A stretch of DNA of 64,000 nucleotides, taken from the NCBI GenBank assembly GCA_947503155.1, contig CANNCL010000001.1, positions 558,001-622,000 of the forward strand. The letters run 5' to 3'. The translations under genes were made by a program, and so were the position numbers. Every line of letters begins with the position of its first letter. The stretch's first letter is position 1. Of the stretch, positions 8,951-17,141 are shown piece after piece. Below the pieces are notes generated by a model that did no database searches, had not been told where the DNA came from, and saw nothing but the letters and a program-made list of their open reading frames with translations. Source of the DNA: an uncultured Erythrobacter sp. (lineage in GTDB: Bacteria; Pseudomonadota; Alphaproteobacteria; Sphingomonadales; Sphingomonadaceae).

Positions 8951-9035
8951 TGCCCCTACGTAAAGTATGAGGCGAATCAGAAGAAGTAGGGTACGCTCCC
9001 CAAACGGGAGCATCAGGAGAGGAACACGTCCAGCC

Positions 9036-9845
9036 ATGGCCGCCAAAGTCGTCGAACTTCGCACACCTAACGGTACCGAGAATCTTGAGCAAATGCTTGA
9101 GCAAGTCACGATCACCTGCCCTGAAGACATCCACGATGCGGCGGAAAATCTCGCCCGTATTGCGAAAGAACGCGGGATGCAGATCGCGGTTTGCGACGAT
9201 ATCTCGTCAAAGGAACCAATGGTCGATGCCGATGGCACGATCCTGAATGCCGATATCTTTCGCTGGCTCGATGATGGTTCGCGTTGGTGGGAAGATCACC
9301 GCCTTGCCCTGCACTCACCTCTGCCGCGTGCGTGTCGTTATGAAAGCGAACCGTTTTGGGTGAACAGCGAAGGCTTCAACCTCAAATGGCCCAATTCTTA
9401 TCTCGACGAATTGGACCTCGCTGATTTTGAAAAGCGTTCCTTGTGCAAGGCCGCGATTGTCATTCCGGTGCATCTTCCTTTTGGTCAAATCTCCGCCAGC
9501 AGTTTTATCAGCATGGACCGCGAGAAAGAGGATCTGACGGAAGAATTTGCGAAATATACGCTGCTGTTTGCTCAGCTCGTCCGGCGGTTTGTCGCGGGCT
9601 ATGTGCAGGCACACCGCACCAAGCGGCGCATCCCATCAGATTGCGTTCTTTCAAAGCGCGAAGTGGAATGCTTGCGCTGGGCCGCGATCGGCAAAACAGA
9701 CAAGGAAATCAGCATGATCCTTGAACGTAGCCACGCAACGATCCGGTATCATATCCACCGTGCAGGCGAAAAATTGGACAGCGTGAACCGCGCCCAGACG
9801 ATCTTTAAAGCGGGGCAGCTGGGCTATCTTGGCGCTAATTCTTAG
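9036..9845 (+). CDS. LuxR-family transcriptional regulator
   Basis: The C-terminal 65 residues form a typical LuxR/GerE helix-turn-helix: LSKREVECLRWAAIGKTDKE, then HATIRYHIHRAGEKL and NRAQTIFKAGQLGYL. The N-terminal domain of about 190 residues looks like the autoinducer-binding-type fold seen in LuxR solos, with a tryptophan-rich centre (FRWLDDGSRWWEDH). No luxI-like synthase is present. The ATG at 9036 is preferred because AGGAGAGGA lies 12-20 bases upstream and the residues further upstream are arginine-rich and unlike the family. Its position in the cluster makes it the probable pathway regulator, perhaps sensing a CoA ester or the free substrate. Confidence 0.88.
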   Translation: MAAKVVELRTPNGTENLEQMLEQVTITCPEDIHDAAENLARIAKERGMQIAVCDDISSKEPMVDADGTILNADIFRWLDDGSRWWEDHRLALHSPLPRACRYESEPFWVNSEGFNLKWPNSYLDELDLADFEKRSLCKAAIVIPVHLPFGQISASSFISMDREKEDLTEEFAKYTLLFAQLVRRFVAGYVQAHRTKRRIPSDCVLSKREVECLRWAAIGKTDKEISMILERSHATIRYHIHRAGEKLDSVNRAQTIFKAGQLGYLGANS

Positions 9846-9848
9846 CGC
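9832..9848. terminator. Short dyad between convergent luxR and VOC genes
   Basis: GCGCTAA-TTC-TTAGCGC forms a perfect seven-base-pair stem overlapping the luxR stop codon. It lies between convergent genes and could act as a weak bidirectional terminator. No T-run follows on either strand. Confidence 0.3.
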
Positions 9849-9858
9849 GCCATTGGCG

Positions 9859-10404
9859 TTATCCTAGGCTGCGGAGCGGTTCGCTGCCGTCCCAGCCTTC
9901 GCCAGCCTGCTTGATCATCGCAAACAGACCGGGGCCGCCTTCGCCTTGCTGTAAAATCTCGACCAATCCGCCGGGGCCTGATCCTGGATCGGCATAGATC
10001 ACGCGGCTATCACCGAGCGATCCTTCGATTACGATTTGAGCGCCCTGTTCGCCGCACACACGGTATGCCTCTTCGATATCATCGACGAGGATGCAGACAT
10101 GGTGCAGCCCGCTAACCGCGCCATATTCGCCCGAATAGATCGAAGGGTGGTTGTCGCGCGGGCGAATCAGTTCAATCTGAAGATCGCCCCAATAGGCGAG
10201 AGCGAGGTCGAACACGGCATCGGTCGGCACGCCTTTATATTTCATCCCTTCCAAATGGATGCCCTCCATCAAGAAGAACGGGCCGACGCCCATAACTTGC
10301 GTCCAGTGCTTAACCGCAGCGTCGAAATCGTCCGGCACAAAGGCGAATTGCATGACCTCACCCAGTTTTGAAATGCCCGTGCTCATGTTTTCTTTGTTCC
10401 CCAT
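9859..10404 (-). CDS. VOC-superfamily (glyoxalase/extradiol-dioxygenase-fold) protein
   Basis: The protein is about 181 residues with two paired beta-alpha-beta-beta-beta modules. The first starts MQFAFVPDDFDAAVKHW and the second GLHHVCILVDDIEEAY. Candidate metal ligands are the His in HHVCIL and the Glu in GGLVEILQQ. Enzymes of this fold include epimerases, isomerases and dioxygenases, so the reaction is open. The ATG at 10404 is chosen because GGAGAGGG lies a few bases upstream (10409-10416); ATG 10386 is an alternative. It is divergent from the Rieske oxygenase gene, and about 100 bases separate them. Confidence 0.85.
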   Translation of the reverse strand: MGNKENMSTGISKLGEVMQFAFVPDDFDAAVKHWTQVMGVGPFFLMEGIHLEGMKYKGVPTDAVFDLALAYWGDLQIELIRPRDNHPSIYSGEYGAVSGLHHVCILVDDIEEAYRVCGEQGAQIVIEGSLGDSRVIYADPGSGPGGLVEILQQGEGGPGLFAMIKQAGEGWDGSEPLRSLG

Positions 10405-10505
10405 GCGCCCTCTCCAATCCGATAGTGTGACCGAGGGGCAAACTTGTGTGATATTCTCCCGGACGAACACTGCGCAAAGTGCGAGTAAACAGGATCAAGG
10501 CTGCC

Positions 10506-11930
10506 ATGAACGAGATCAAAGACATCGCCCGCGAAGACCGGTGCCCCGGCATCAGTTATACCGACATGCTAAACGGCGACACACGAACGCCGCCTGATTA
10601 CCTGTTCAAGGAAAGCAATATCGAGATGGGCGATGAGCCGCTCTCGGTTGATCCTTACATTAGCGAGGATTTCGCTAAGGCAGAGCGCGAGAAGCTGTGG
10701 CCCAATGTTTGGCTGTTCGCGGCGCGCGAAGATGAAATGCCGGATGCTGGCGACACTGTCATCTATGATATTGCGGGCAAGAGCTTCTTGTTGATTCGCC
10801 AGAAAGACGGCGGCGTCCGCGCGTTCTACAATGCCTGCTTGCACCGCGGTCGTAAGTTGCGCACCGAATGCGGGCCATCGATCCAATTGCGGTGTCCGTT
10901 TCATGGTTTCACCTGGCGCAATGACGGTTCGCTAAAAGAAATCCCCAGCGAGTGGGATTTCAAACATTTGGCTGACAAAGATATGGACCTGCCGGAGGCT
11001 CGAATTGAGCTGTGGCAAGGTTTTGTCATGCTGACAGAGAATTATGATCTGCCTGATTTCAAAACATGGCTGGGCGAACCGGCATCGCATTATGAGCGAT
11101 ATGATTTTGAAAATCGCTACACTGGCATGTGGATCCAGAAACGCATCAAAGCCAATTGGAAGGCCACCGCAGAAGCCTTCATGGAGGCATGGCATTCAAT
11201 CGTTACGCATCCGCAATTGCTGCCATTCCTTGGCGATGCGAACACGCGTTATGATTTGATCGGCGATCACTTTAACCGCGCGATCACGCCATCTGGTGTC
11301 CTCAGCCCGCATATGAAGGGCAAGGATTCGACCTATGTGCTCGAAAAGATGAACGAATTTTCGGGCGGCGCCGATGCGGACACCAACCGCCGCTTTGCCG
11401 CCGGGGACAGCGATCAGGATTACGATCCGGCCGATCCGCTGGGCGCGCGCAAAGTGCTGGCCGAGGCCGGGCGGCAGGGCTTTGCAGAGGCCTATGGCTA
11501 TGACTATTCGGACGCCTCCGACAGCGAAATTCTCGACAATTTCACGTATAATATCTTCCCCAATTTCGCACCGTGGATCGGGTTCTTGCCGACGCTGGTT
11601 TACCGCTGGTTGCCCGATGAAACCCCGGATTCGTGCATAATGGAAATCCGCCTGCTGTTCCCCACGCCGAAAGGTGAGGAACGACCGCGTGCAGTCGATA
11701 TGACCTTCATCCCTGATGATGAACCCTTTGCATGGGCCGCCGAAATTATGGGCCCGCAGCTAGCCAATGTGTTTGATCAAGACATGGCAAACTTGCCGCA
11801 TGTGCAAACCGGTATGAAATCAATGAAGGAAGGCATGATGGAATTGGGGTCTTATCAAGACAGCCGGGTCCGTCATTTCCAGACGACTTTGAAAAAGTAT
11901 ATTGACGGCGAACTGCCTGCGACCAAGTAG
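10506..11930 (+). CDS. Rieske non-heme iron oxygenase, alpha subunit
   Basis: This is an aromatic-ring-hydroxylating dioxygenase type large subunit (474 aa from ATG 10506). The Rieske cluster ligands are visible as CLHRGRKL and CPFHGFTW (CxH and CxxH). The catalytic domain contains the mononuclear iron ligand pair region EAFMEAWHSIVTHPQ, with Asp/His ligands further downstream. No beta subunit, ferredoxin or reductase gene is adjacent, so it would be an alpha-only oxygenase with an external electron chain. AAGG precedes the ATG by five bases. An SDR follows eight bases after the stop, consistent with a hydroxylation-dehydrogenation pair. Confidence 0.93.
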   Translation: MNEIKDIAREDRCPGISYTDMLNGDTRTPPDYLFKESNIEMGDEPLSVDPYISEDFAKAEREKLWPNVWLFAAREDEMPDAGDTVIYDIAGKSFLLIRQKDGGVRAFYNACLHRGRKLRTECGPSIQLRCPFHGFTWRNDGSLKEIPSEWDFKHLADKDMDLPEARIELWQGFVMLTENYDLPDFKTWLGEPASHYERYDFENRYTGMWIQKRIKANWKATAEAFMEAWHSIVTHPQLLPFLGDANTRYDLIGDHFNRAITPSGVLSPHMKGKDSTYVLEKMNEFSGGADADTNRRFAAGDSDQDYDPADPLGARKVLAEAGRQGFAEAYGYDYSDASDSEILDNFTYNIFPNFAPWIGFLPTLVYRWLPDETPDSCIMEIRLLFPTPKGEERPRAVDMTFIPDDEPFAWAAEIMGPQLANVFDQDMANLPHVQTGMKSMKEGMMELGSYQDSRVRHFQTTLKKYIDGELPATK

Positions 11931-11938
11931 CGGCCAGT

Positions 11939-12691
11939 ATGACCATTTCAGTTGATCTATCGGGGCGCACCGCGCTCATCACCGGCGCGTCTTCGGGCCT
12001 TGGGTCCCGCTTTGGCCGCATTCTTGCCGGTAGCGGCGCGAATGTGGCGCTCGGCGCGCGGCGCAAGGACCGGCTGGAAACGCTGGCAAGCGAGATTGGC
12101 GAACGCGCCGCGGCGGTTGAGATGGACGTCGCGCGCGAAGCCGACATCATTGCGGGTTTCGACGCGGCAGAAGAAGCGTTTGGAACGGTGGACACAGTGA
12201 TCGCCAATGCCGGCGTCGATGGCGCGGGCATGATGGTGACAATCTCCGAAGAAGAGATCGAGCACACGCTGGCAATCAACCTCAAAGGGGCGATCCTAAC
12301 CGCACGAGAAGGCGCGAAGCGGATGATGGCGAATGGCGTGACCAAGGGGCGGATCGTCATGGTCGCCTCGATCACGGCGTTTGAACCCTCGCCCGGCCTT
12401 GTCGCCTATGCCGCCAGCAAAGCGGGCGTAGTCCAAGCGGCGCGCAGCATGGCGCGCGAATGGGCCCGGGCTGGCATCTGTGTGAACACGATTTCGCCCG
12501 GCTATATTCGCACAGCCATCAATGATGAATGGTTCGATACCGATCTTGGTAAGAAACAGATTGCCCGTTTTCCCAAGCGCCGTCTGATGGGAGAGGAAGG
12601 TCTGGACGGGCCGGTCTTGTTCTTATGCTCAGACGCGGCAGAATTTGTCACCGGTACTGATTTCGTGCTCGATGACGGACAAACGCTTTAG
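11939..12691 (+). CDS. Short-chain dehydrogenase/reductase (250 aa)
   Basis: This classical SDR has ALITGASSGLGSRFGRIL at residues 11-28, VIANAGVDGAG and the catalytic YAASK. The C-terminus FVTGTDFVLDDGQTL is canonical. It is probably co-transcribed with the Rieske oxygenase eight bases upstream and would oxidise the alcohol or diol made by that enzyme, which is inference from neighbourhood. It is convergent with the NmrA-like gene across a repeat-containing spacer. Confidence 0.92.
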   Translation: MTISVDLSGRTALITGASSGLGSRFGRILAGSGANVALGARRKDRLETLASEIGERAAAVEMDVAREADIIAGFDAAEEAFGTVDTVIANAGVDGAGMMVTISEEEIEHTLAINLKGAILTAREGAKRMMANGVTKGRIVMVASITAFEPSPGLVAYAASKAGVVQAARSMAREWARAGICVNTISPGYIRTAINDEWFDTDLGKKQIARFPKRRLMGEEGLDGPVLFLCSDAAEFVTGTDFVLDDGQTL

Positions 12692-12790
12692 GTTTGCACG
12701 CCCCGTCCGGGATGCGATTTCCACGCTCACGCGGCCGAAAGACCGCATCGCTGCGGGCGGCCAATCGGCCTTGCGAAGCCTATGGCTTCG
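12692..12790. repeat. Intergenic repeat copy A with terminal hairpin
   Basis: Starting at GTTTGC directly after the SDR stop codon, this sequence matches the region beginning at 58809. Shared blocks include GATGCGATTTCC versus GGTGCGATTTCC, and GCTGCGGGCG followed by a TCGG-CTTGCG block. It ends in a perfect hairpin CGAAGCC-TAT-GGCTTCG (12774-12790). It separates convergent genes and may also serve as a terminator. Confidence 0.6.
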
Positions 12791-12815
12791 ATCCGCGTCT
12801 GCTATTTAGCAACCC

Positions 12816-13745
12816 CTAGATCAGCCCTTCGAGGCCCTGCATCCAATCTTTCGACGCTGCCCAATCGGCATGTGACGTATGCTCCATGCCTAACAAATCG
12901 CGCGCCTTTTGCGGATCAACCGTCAATGGCGAGGTGGGCTGCGAATTATAGAAACCGTAAAACTTCGCCATCCCGTCATAAATACTGAGCGGCTGCACCT
13001 CGCGTGAGCCGGTGACGAGCTCGCTCATCCGGGCGGCGAATTCCTCTGGGGCGAGGCTTTGAAAGCGCACAGGCCGGTCCAATGCCTTGGACAAAGACGC
13101 CGCGACCTCATCGCCGACAAGCGCTTCTGGCCCGCCAATTGGCACATGCTGGCCGTCTGCGGCGCTGGTTTGCAACGCCCGCACCATTGCTTGCGCCACA
13201 TCCTCTAGGCAGACCCAATTGATCTTAAGATCGGGCTTCGCTGGATAGGCGAACACGCAGTCGCGCATGATCAGCGGACGGGTCCAGATGCGGTATTGGT
13301 TGTCCATGAACACAGTCGGTTCGATGAACACGCACGCGATGCCGGTTTCCTCCAAAGCGCGTTCAATATCGCGCCTGCCGTCATGCGCCGACAAATCGAG
13401 ATCATGGTCCGCGACAAAGCACGCGGTGTTGAAGACGATTTTCTTCAGGCCCGCCCGCTTGGCGCCTTCTGCGATAGCGCGGCCAAAGCTGGCGGCGCGT
13501 TCGCGGTCAAATTCAAACGGCAGGTGAAAGGCGGCGGCGTCTTGGCCTGCAAATGCGTGAGCCATGGCGTCGGCATCGGTGATATCCGCCTGCACCGTGG
13601 GTAGATCGGGGAATGGCGTATCGGCCAGCGCATCCTCGCGCCGGACCCCTGCTGTTACGGCAAAGCCCGCATCCAGCAATTGCGTCACCAAGGGCTGACC
13701 CTGATCGGCAGGTGCGCCCAAAACGCAGATTTTCTCGATTGTCAT
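12816..13745 (-). CDS. NmrA/NAD(P)-binding family protein
   Basis: The 309-residue atypical SDR starts MTIEKICVLGAPADQGQPLV, giving a GxxxxQG NAD(P)-binding loop as in NmrA and phenylcoumaran-reductase-like proteins. The middle contains FIEPTVFMDNQYR and GGPEALVGDEVAASL. There is no YxxxK catalytic motif that I can see, so it may be a redox sensor or an enzyme of unusual type. The ATG at 13745 is preferred because it lies only four bases after the stop of the upstream SnoaL-like gene. It is the last gene of the six-gene minus-strand operon. Confidence 0.83.
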   Translation of the reverse strand: MTIEKICVLGAPADQGQPLVTQLLDAGFAVTAGVRREDALADTPFPDLPTVQADITDADAMAHAFAGQDAAAFHLPFEFDRERAASFGRAIAEGAKRAGLKKIVFNTACFVADHDLDLSAHDGRRDIERALEETGIACVFIEPTVFMDNQYRIWTRPLIMRDCVFAYPAKPDLKINWVCLEDVAQAMVRALQTSAADGQHVPIGGPEALVGDEVAASLSKALDRPVRFQSLAPEEFAARMSELVTGSREVQPLSIYDGMAKFYGFYNSQPTSPLTVDPQKARDLLGMEHTSHADWAASKDWMQGLEGLI

Positions 13746-13749
13746 AGCG

Positions 13750-14136
13750 TCAGGCTTTCTCGGCGATTTCGGCGGCGTCGAAATAGTGGATGCGCAATTC
13801 CTTGAGCAAACCACCCTCAAACGCGCCGCATTCATTGACGGTTTGCGAGAATGTCTCGCCCGTCCGCTTTGATGTCATGGTCAAGGTCAACACTGTGACC
13901 GCATGGCTATCACCGCCGGTGATGTCGTGGATATCGACGCTCGCCTCTGCCCATGTGCCATACATTGCCGCTGCGCAGCGTTGCAGCGCGTCTTTCCCGC
14001 GCCATTCCCCGCCAAAGGGTAGGCATTCGGCCTCATACAGGATGAAATCGGGGTGGACGAGGCTTTCAACAAGGTCCCAATCACGCGCACCAGCCGCCGC
14101 ATAGACGGCCTGCAACATTTCACGCGGAGTGCTCAC
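13750..14136 (-). CDS. SnoaL-like/NTF2-fold polyketide-cyclase family protein
   Basis: The 128-residue protein has the alpha-beta barrel pattern of NTF2-like small enzymes (MLQAVYAAAGARDWDLVESL, then VHPDFILYEAECLPFGGEWR). Members include ketosteroid isomerases, SnoaL cyclases and many uncharacterised proteins. The GTG start at 14136 overlaps the stop of the upstream lipoyl gene by four bases (GTGA), so translation is probably coupled. A hydratase or isomerase role is possible in this catabolic setting, but no catalytic residue can be named with confidence. Confidence 0.82.
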   Translation of the reverse strand: MSTPREMLQAVYAAAGARDWDLVESLVHPDFILYEAECLPFGGEWRGKDALQRCAAAMYGTWAEASVDIHDITGGDSHAVTVLTLTMTSKRTGETFSQTVNECGAFEGGLLKELRIHYFDAAEIAEKA

Positions 14137-14363
14137 CCGATCGTGCCGATTATATCGCCGACCTTATATTTCACGCCCTCTTCGCCGGTCGGATGGATCA
14201 CGCCTGCGGCTTGCGCTTCGATCTCCACCGTCGTCTTGTCTGTTTCGGCGGTGTAGATAATGTCGCCCTTCGCGACCTCTTCACCGTCACCAAACATCCA
14301 TTCCGCCAACGTGACTTCGGTTGCGCTCATCCCGAGTTTTGGGATGCGGATTTCTTCGGCCAT
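14133..14363 (-). CDS. Free-standing lipoyl-domain protein (76 aa)
   Basis: The whole protein is one biotinyl/lipoyl domain: MAEEIRIPKLGMSATEVTLA, then the hairpin ETDKTTVEIEA with the acceptor lysine at residue 43, and the closing YKVGDIIGTIG. ETDK is the lipoylation rather than the biotinylation (AMKM) motif. It lies directly downstream of E1 beta with no intervening base and overlaps the next gene. A normal E2 would have a peripheral-subunit-binding domain and an acyltransferase catalytic domain after this point. Here the gene ends after the lipoyl domain, and no E2 core or E3 is present in the window. Confidence 0.9.
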   Translation of the reverse strand: MAEEIRIPKLGMSATEVTLAEWMFGDGEEVAKGDIIYTAETDKTTVEIEAQAAGVIHPTGEEGVKYKVGDIIGTIG

Positions 14364-15350
14364 TTACGCTTTCCCTACCGATGCCTTGATCTGCGCGGCA
14401 ATGTCGCTCTTTTGCGGAATCCATGCTTGTTCAAGATGGGTCGCAAACGGCACGGCAGAAAATGTCCCGCCAATCCGGCGCACCGGGCTTTTGAGTTTGT
14501 CCCAGCATTTTTCCTGGATGTTTGCAGCGATTTCGGCGCCCACGCCAAATGGGCGTACCGCTTCGTGCAAGAGCAGCGCGCGCCCGGTCTTGTTTACCGA
14601 TGCGAGCACGGTTTCCTCATCATAAGGCGCGATAGTGCGCAGGTCGATCACCTCGACGCTGATGCCTTCTTTGGCAAGCTCACCGGCCACTTCCAATGCG
14701 TCGAGCACCGTGCGGCCATAAGTGATGAGCGATAGGTCGGAGCCTTCTTTTGCCACAGCAGCCTTGCCCAACGGCACGCGGTAGCCGGGACCGGGATCTT
14801 CGCTGGTGAGGCCATAGCAAAGGATATTTTCGATGAAGATCACCGGATCATTTGCGTCGATGGCAGAGCGCATCAAGCCGCGCGCATCGGCCGCATTCGA
14901 TGGTGTGACCACGTGAATACCGGCAACATGCGCGAACCACGCCTCTAGCATATCGGAATGCTGCCCGCCGAACCCGACGCCTACGCCGGTCGTGGTGCGA
15001 ATCACGATCGGGCACGGTGTTTGGCCGCCCGACATAAACCGCAATTTCGCCGCGTGATTGACGATTTGATCCATACACACACCGACGAAATTCATCAGCA
15101 TGATCTCTGCAATCGGACGGTGTCCCGCCAGCGCCGCACCAACGGCGGCGCCAATGATCGCAGTTTCGGAGATTGGCGTCGCACGGATGCGGTTCTCACC
15201 GTATTTCTCGCTAAGGCCAGAGGTGATTTTGAACACCCCGCCGCCCTGCTTCGCGGCGACATCTTCGCCTAGGCAAAATACGCCGTCATCTTCGGCCATT
15301 GCCTCATCAATCGCGAGATTGAGCGCCTGCGTCATGGTAATCTCGGCCAT
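14364..15350 (-). CDS. 2-oxoacid dehydrogenase E1 component, beta subunit
   Basis: This 328-residue transketolase-like beta subunit starts MAEITMTQALNLAIDEAMAE and contains GLSEKYGENRIRATPISETA and SVEVIDLRTIAPYDEETVLA, all canonical for the E1 beta of pyruvate, acetoin or branched-chain dehydrogenases. It pairs with the E1 alpha gene directly upstream; their stop and start overlap by one base (TAATG). The substrate is not decidable from sequence alone. Because the genes sit in an SDR-rich catabolic cluster, a pathway-specific 2-oxoacid is more likely than pyruvate. Confidence 0.93.
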   Translation of the reverse strand: MAEITMTQALNLAIDEAMAEDDGVFCLGEDVAAKQGGGVFKITSGLSEKYGENRIRATPISETAIIGAAVGAALAGHRPIAEIMLMNFVGVCMDQIVNHAAKLRFMSGGQTPCPIVIRTTTGVGVGFGGQHSDMLEAWFAHVAGIHVVTPSNAADARGLMRSAIDANDPVIFIENILCYGLTSEDPGPGYRVPLGKAAVAKEGSDLSLITYGRTVLDALEVAGELAKEGISVEVIDLRTIAPYDEETVLASVNKTGRALLLHEAVRPFGVGAEIAANIQEKCWDKLKSPVRRIGGTFSAVPFATHLEQAWIPQKSDIAAQIKASVGKA

Positions 15351-16318
15351 TATGCGGTCTCCTCAAGCACGTCTTTGTAGATTTCATCAGTATCCGGCAG
15401 CGGCGCATCGAGCGCATGCTGAACAGCGGCGTCGATTTCGGTGTTGATGCCTTCCACGATCTTGTCGAGTTCCTCTTCGGTGAACTGACGTTCCAGCATC
15501 ACTTTGCGCAGCTTGGGCAGCGGGTCTTCGGCTGCCATTTCCGCCAGATGTTCTTCGGGCATGTAAGAGAAATCTGAGCCGAAGAAGTGGCCCATCATAC
15601 GGTAACACATGGCCTCAACCAGAACCGGGCCTTTGCCGGACCGGGCGTGCGCCACAGCTTCTTCCATCGCGGGATAGACCTCGTTGACGTTGTTCCCGTC
15701 AACCTTGATGCCTTTCATCCCGTAACCTGCCGCACGGCTCGAAATGTCGACGCTATCGGTGTGGTCGGCATAGGCGGTGTGCTCGCCGTAACGGTTGTTT
15801 TGGCACAGGAAAATCACGGGCAACTTATAAAGCTGCGCCATGTTCATCGCTTCGTGAAAACCGCCAATATTGGCCGCGCCGTCGCCGAAACTGACCAAAG
15901 TGACTTTGCCGTCACCGCTATTCTGGCTCGCCATCGCAAGGCCATTGGCAATTGGAATGCCCGAACCCACAACGCCGGTTGTGACCATGATCCCTGTATC
16001 AGGATCGGTGATGTGCATGGTGCCGCCTTTGCCCTTGCAGGTGCCGGTCGCCTTGCCGAGGCATTCGCCCCACCATTTTTCGATCGGAATGCCTTTGGCG
16101 GTTTGCTCACCCTGTCCGCGGTATGTGCAGACGACGTAATCGTCTTGCTCCAAAGCGGCCATCGCGGCGGCAGAGACCAGCTCTTGTCCGCGCACACAAT
16201 AATACATCACCGCAACCTTGCCCTGCATCAGCAGTTCACGGAATTTTTCGTCGGTGCGGTTCACCTTCATCGTGCGAGTGTAAATATCGAGCAGTTTGTC
16301 GCGTTCGATCTCAGCCAT
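15350..16318 (-). CDS. 2-oxoacid dehydrogenase E1 component, alpha subunit
   Basis: This 322-residue thiamine-diphosphate subunit has the binding motif GDGAANIGG (GDG near residue 145) ending at CQNN (about residue 175). The TGTCKGKGGTMHI stretch resembles acetoin-dehydrogenase and PDH alpha chains. The loop that in PDH reads HSxSDP here reads HFFGSDFSYMPEEH, so it is an unusual variant. ATG 16318 is chosen because GAAAGG lies about nine bases upstream; a TTG seven codons upstream would be the only longer start. It is 58 bases downstream of the SDR that leads the operon. Confidence 0.92.
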   Translation of the reverse strand: MAEIERDKLLDIYTRTMKVNRTDEKFRELLMQGKVAVMYYCVRGQELVSAAAMAALEQDDYVVCTYRGQGEQTAKGIPIEKWWGECLGKATGTCKGKGGTMHITDPDTGIMVTTGVVGSGIPIANGLAMASQNSGDGKVTLVSFGDGAANIGGFHEAMNMAQLYKLPVIFLCQNNRYGEHTAYADHTDSVDISSRAAGYGMKGIKVDGNNVNEVYPAMEEAVAHARSGKGPVLVEAMCYRMMGHFFGSDFSYMPEEHLAEMAAEDPLPKLRKVMLERQFTEEELDKIVEGINTEIDAAVQHALDAPLPDTDEIYKDVLEETA

Positions 16319-16376
16319 GAATAGGGGCCTTTCGGTCAATAAATTGGGTTAGAATTACCAAATTGAAACTGGCAAA

Positions 16377-17141
16377 TCAGAACTGCACTCGCTGTGTAAA
16401 GCCGCCATCGACCACGATGTTTGATCCCGTCATGTAAGGAACAGCCGGGCTGGCGGTGAAGACAATTGCGTTCGCAACCTCTTGATCGTTGCCGAACCGG
16501 CCCATCGGCATTTTCGCCAGCGTGCCATTGAACAATTCAGGCATTGCGCCTTCGATCACTTCCCAATTGCCGCCGGGATAATAGATCGCGCCGGGTGACA
16601 CGCAGTTCACGCGGATGCCTTGCGGGGCAAGCGCTTGTGATAGCTGCGATCCATAAGTGATAAGCGCCGCTTTCATCGCGTTGAAGGCTTGCGGTGCGAT
16701 AAAGGTTTCGAGCGCCGCGGTGGAGCTCATGAACAGGATCGATCCGCAATCGGAATTGGCGAGATGCGGGGTAAGCGCCTCCACCCCATTAACCGCGCCC
16801 ATAATGTCGAAATCGAGCGTCGCTTGCCAATCGCCGGTTCCGCCAGTGCCAGAAGTAGAGGCGGTGTGGATGAAGATATCGCATCCGCCCAGCTCGCCAG
16901 CGGCCTTTTCCAGCCATGCTTTATAAGAATCGCCGCCAGAGGCCATATCGAACACTTCGGCAAAGACTTTGCCCGGCCCTTCTGCGTCGATGGCGGCTTT
17001 CGCGGCTTCGATCTTGTCTTCTTTGCGGCTGAAAAAGGCGACATCCGCGCCTTCTGCGGCGAACAATTTCAGCGAGGCGAGGCCAAGCCCATGTGCGCCG
17101 CCATTCATGATGACTTTCTTGCCTTTAAGTCCCAGATCCAT
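16377..17141 (-). CDS. SDR-family protein with Phe at the catalytic Tyr position
   Basis: The 254-residue SDR has an MNGGAHGLGLASLKLF Rossmann motif and a standard end (MTGSNIVVDGGF). At the YxxxK site the sequence is QAFNAMKAAL, with Phe153 where the catalytic Tyr is expected and Lys157 retained. Ser residues (FMSSTAA) precede it at the usual distance. Activity may be lost, altered, or the protein may be a binding partner. It is the first gene of the operon that continues into E1 alpha, E1 beta and the lipoyl protein. Confidence 0.88.
   Translation of the reverse strand: MDLGLKGKKVIMNGGAHGLGLASLKLFAAEGADVAFFSRKEDKIEAAKAAIDAEGPGKVFAEVFDMASGGDSYKAWLEKAAGELGGCDIFIHTASTSGTGGTGDWQATLDFDIMGAVNGVEALTPHLANSDCGSILFMSSTAALETFIAPQAFNAMKAALITYGSQLSQALAPQGIRVNCVSPGAIYYPGGNWEVIEGAMPELFNGTLAKMPMGRFGNDQEVANAIVFTASPAVPYMTGSNIVVDGGFTQRVQF

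Noticed and set aside
14133..15350. Calling these genes pdhB and an aceF fragment of pyruvate dehydrogenase
   Set aside because: The E1 sequence does not fix the substrate, and the lipoyl gene ends cleanly with an in-frame stop that overlaps the next gene. It is not an obvious broken E2.
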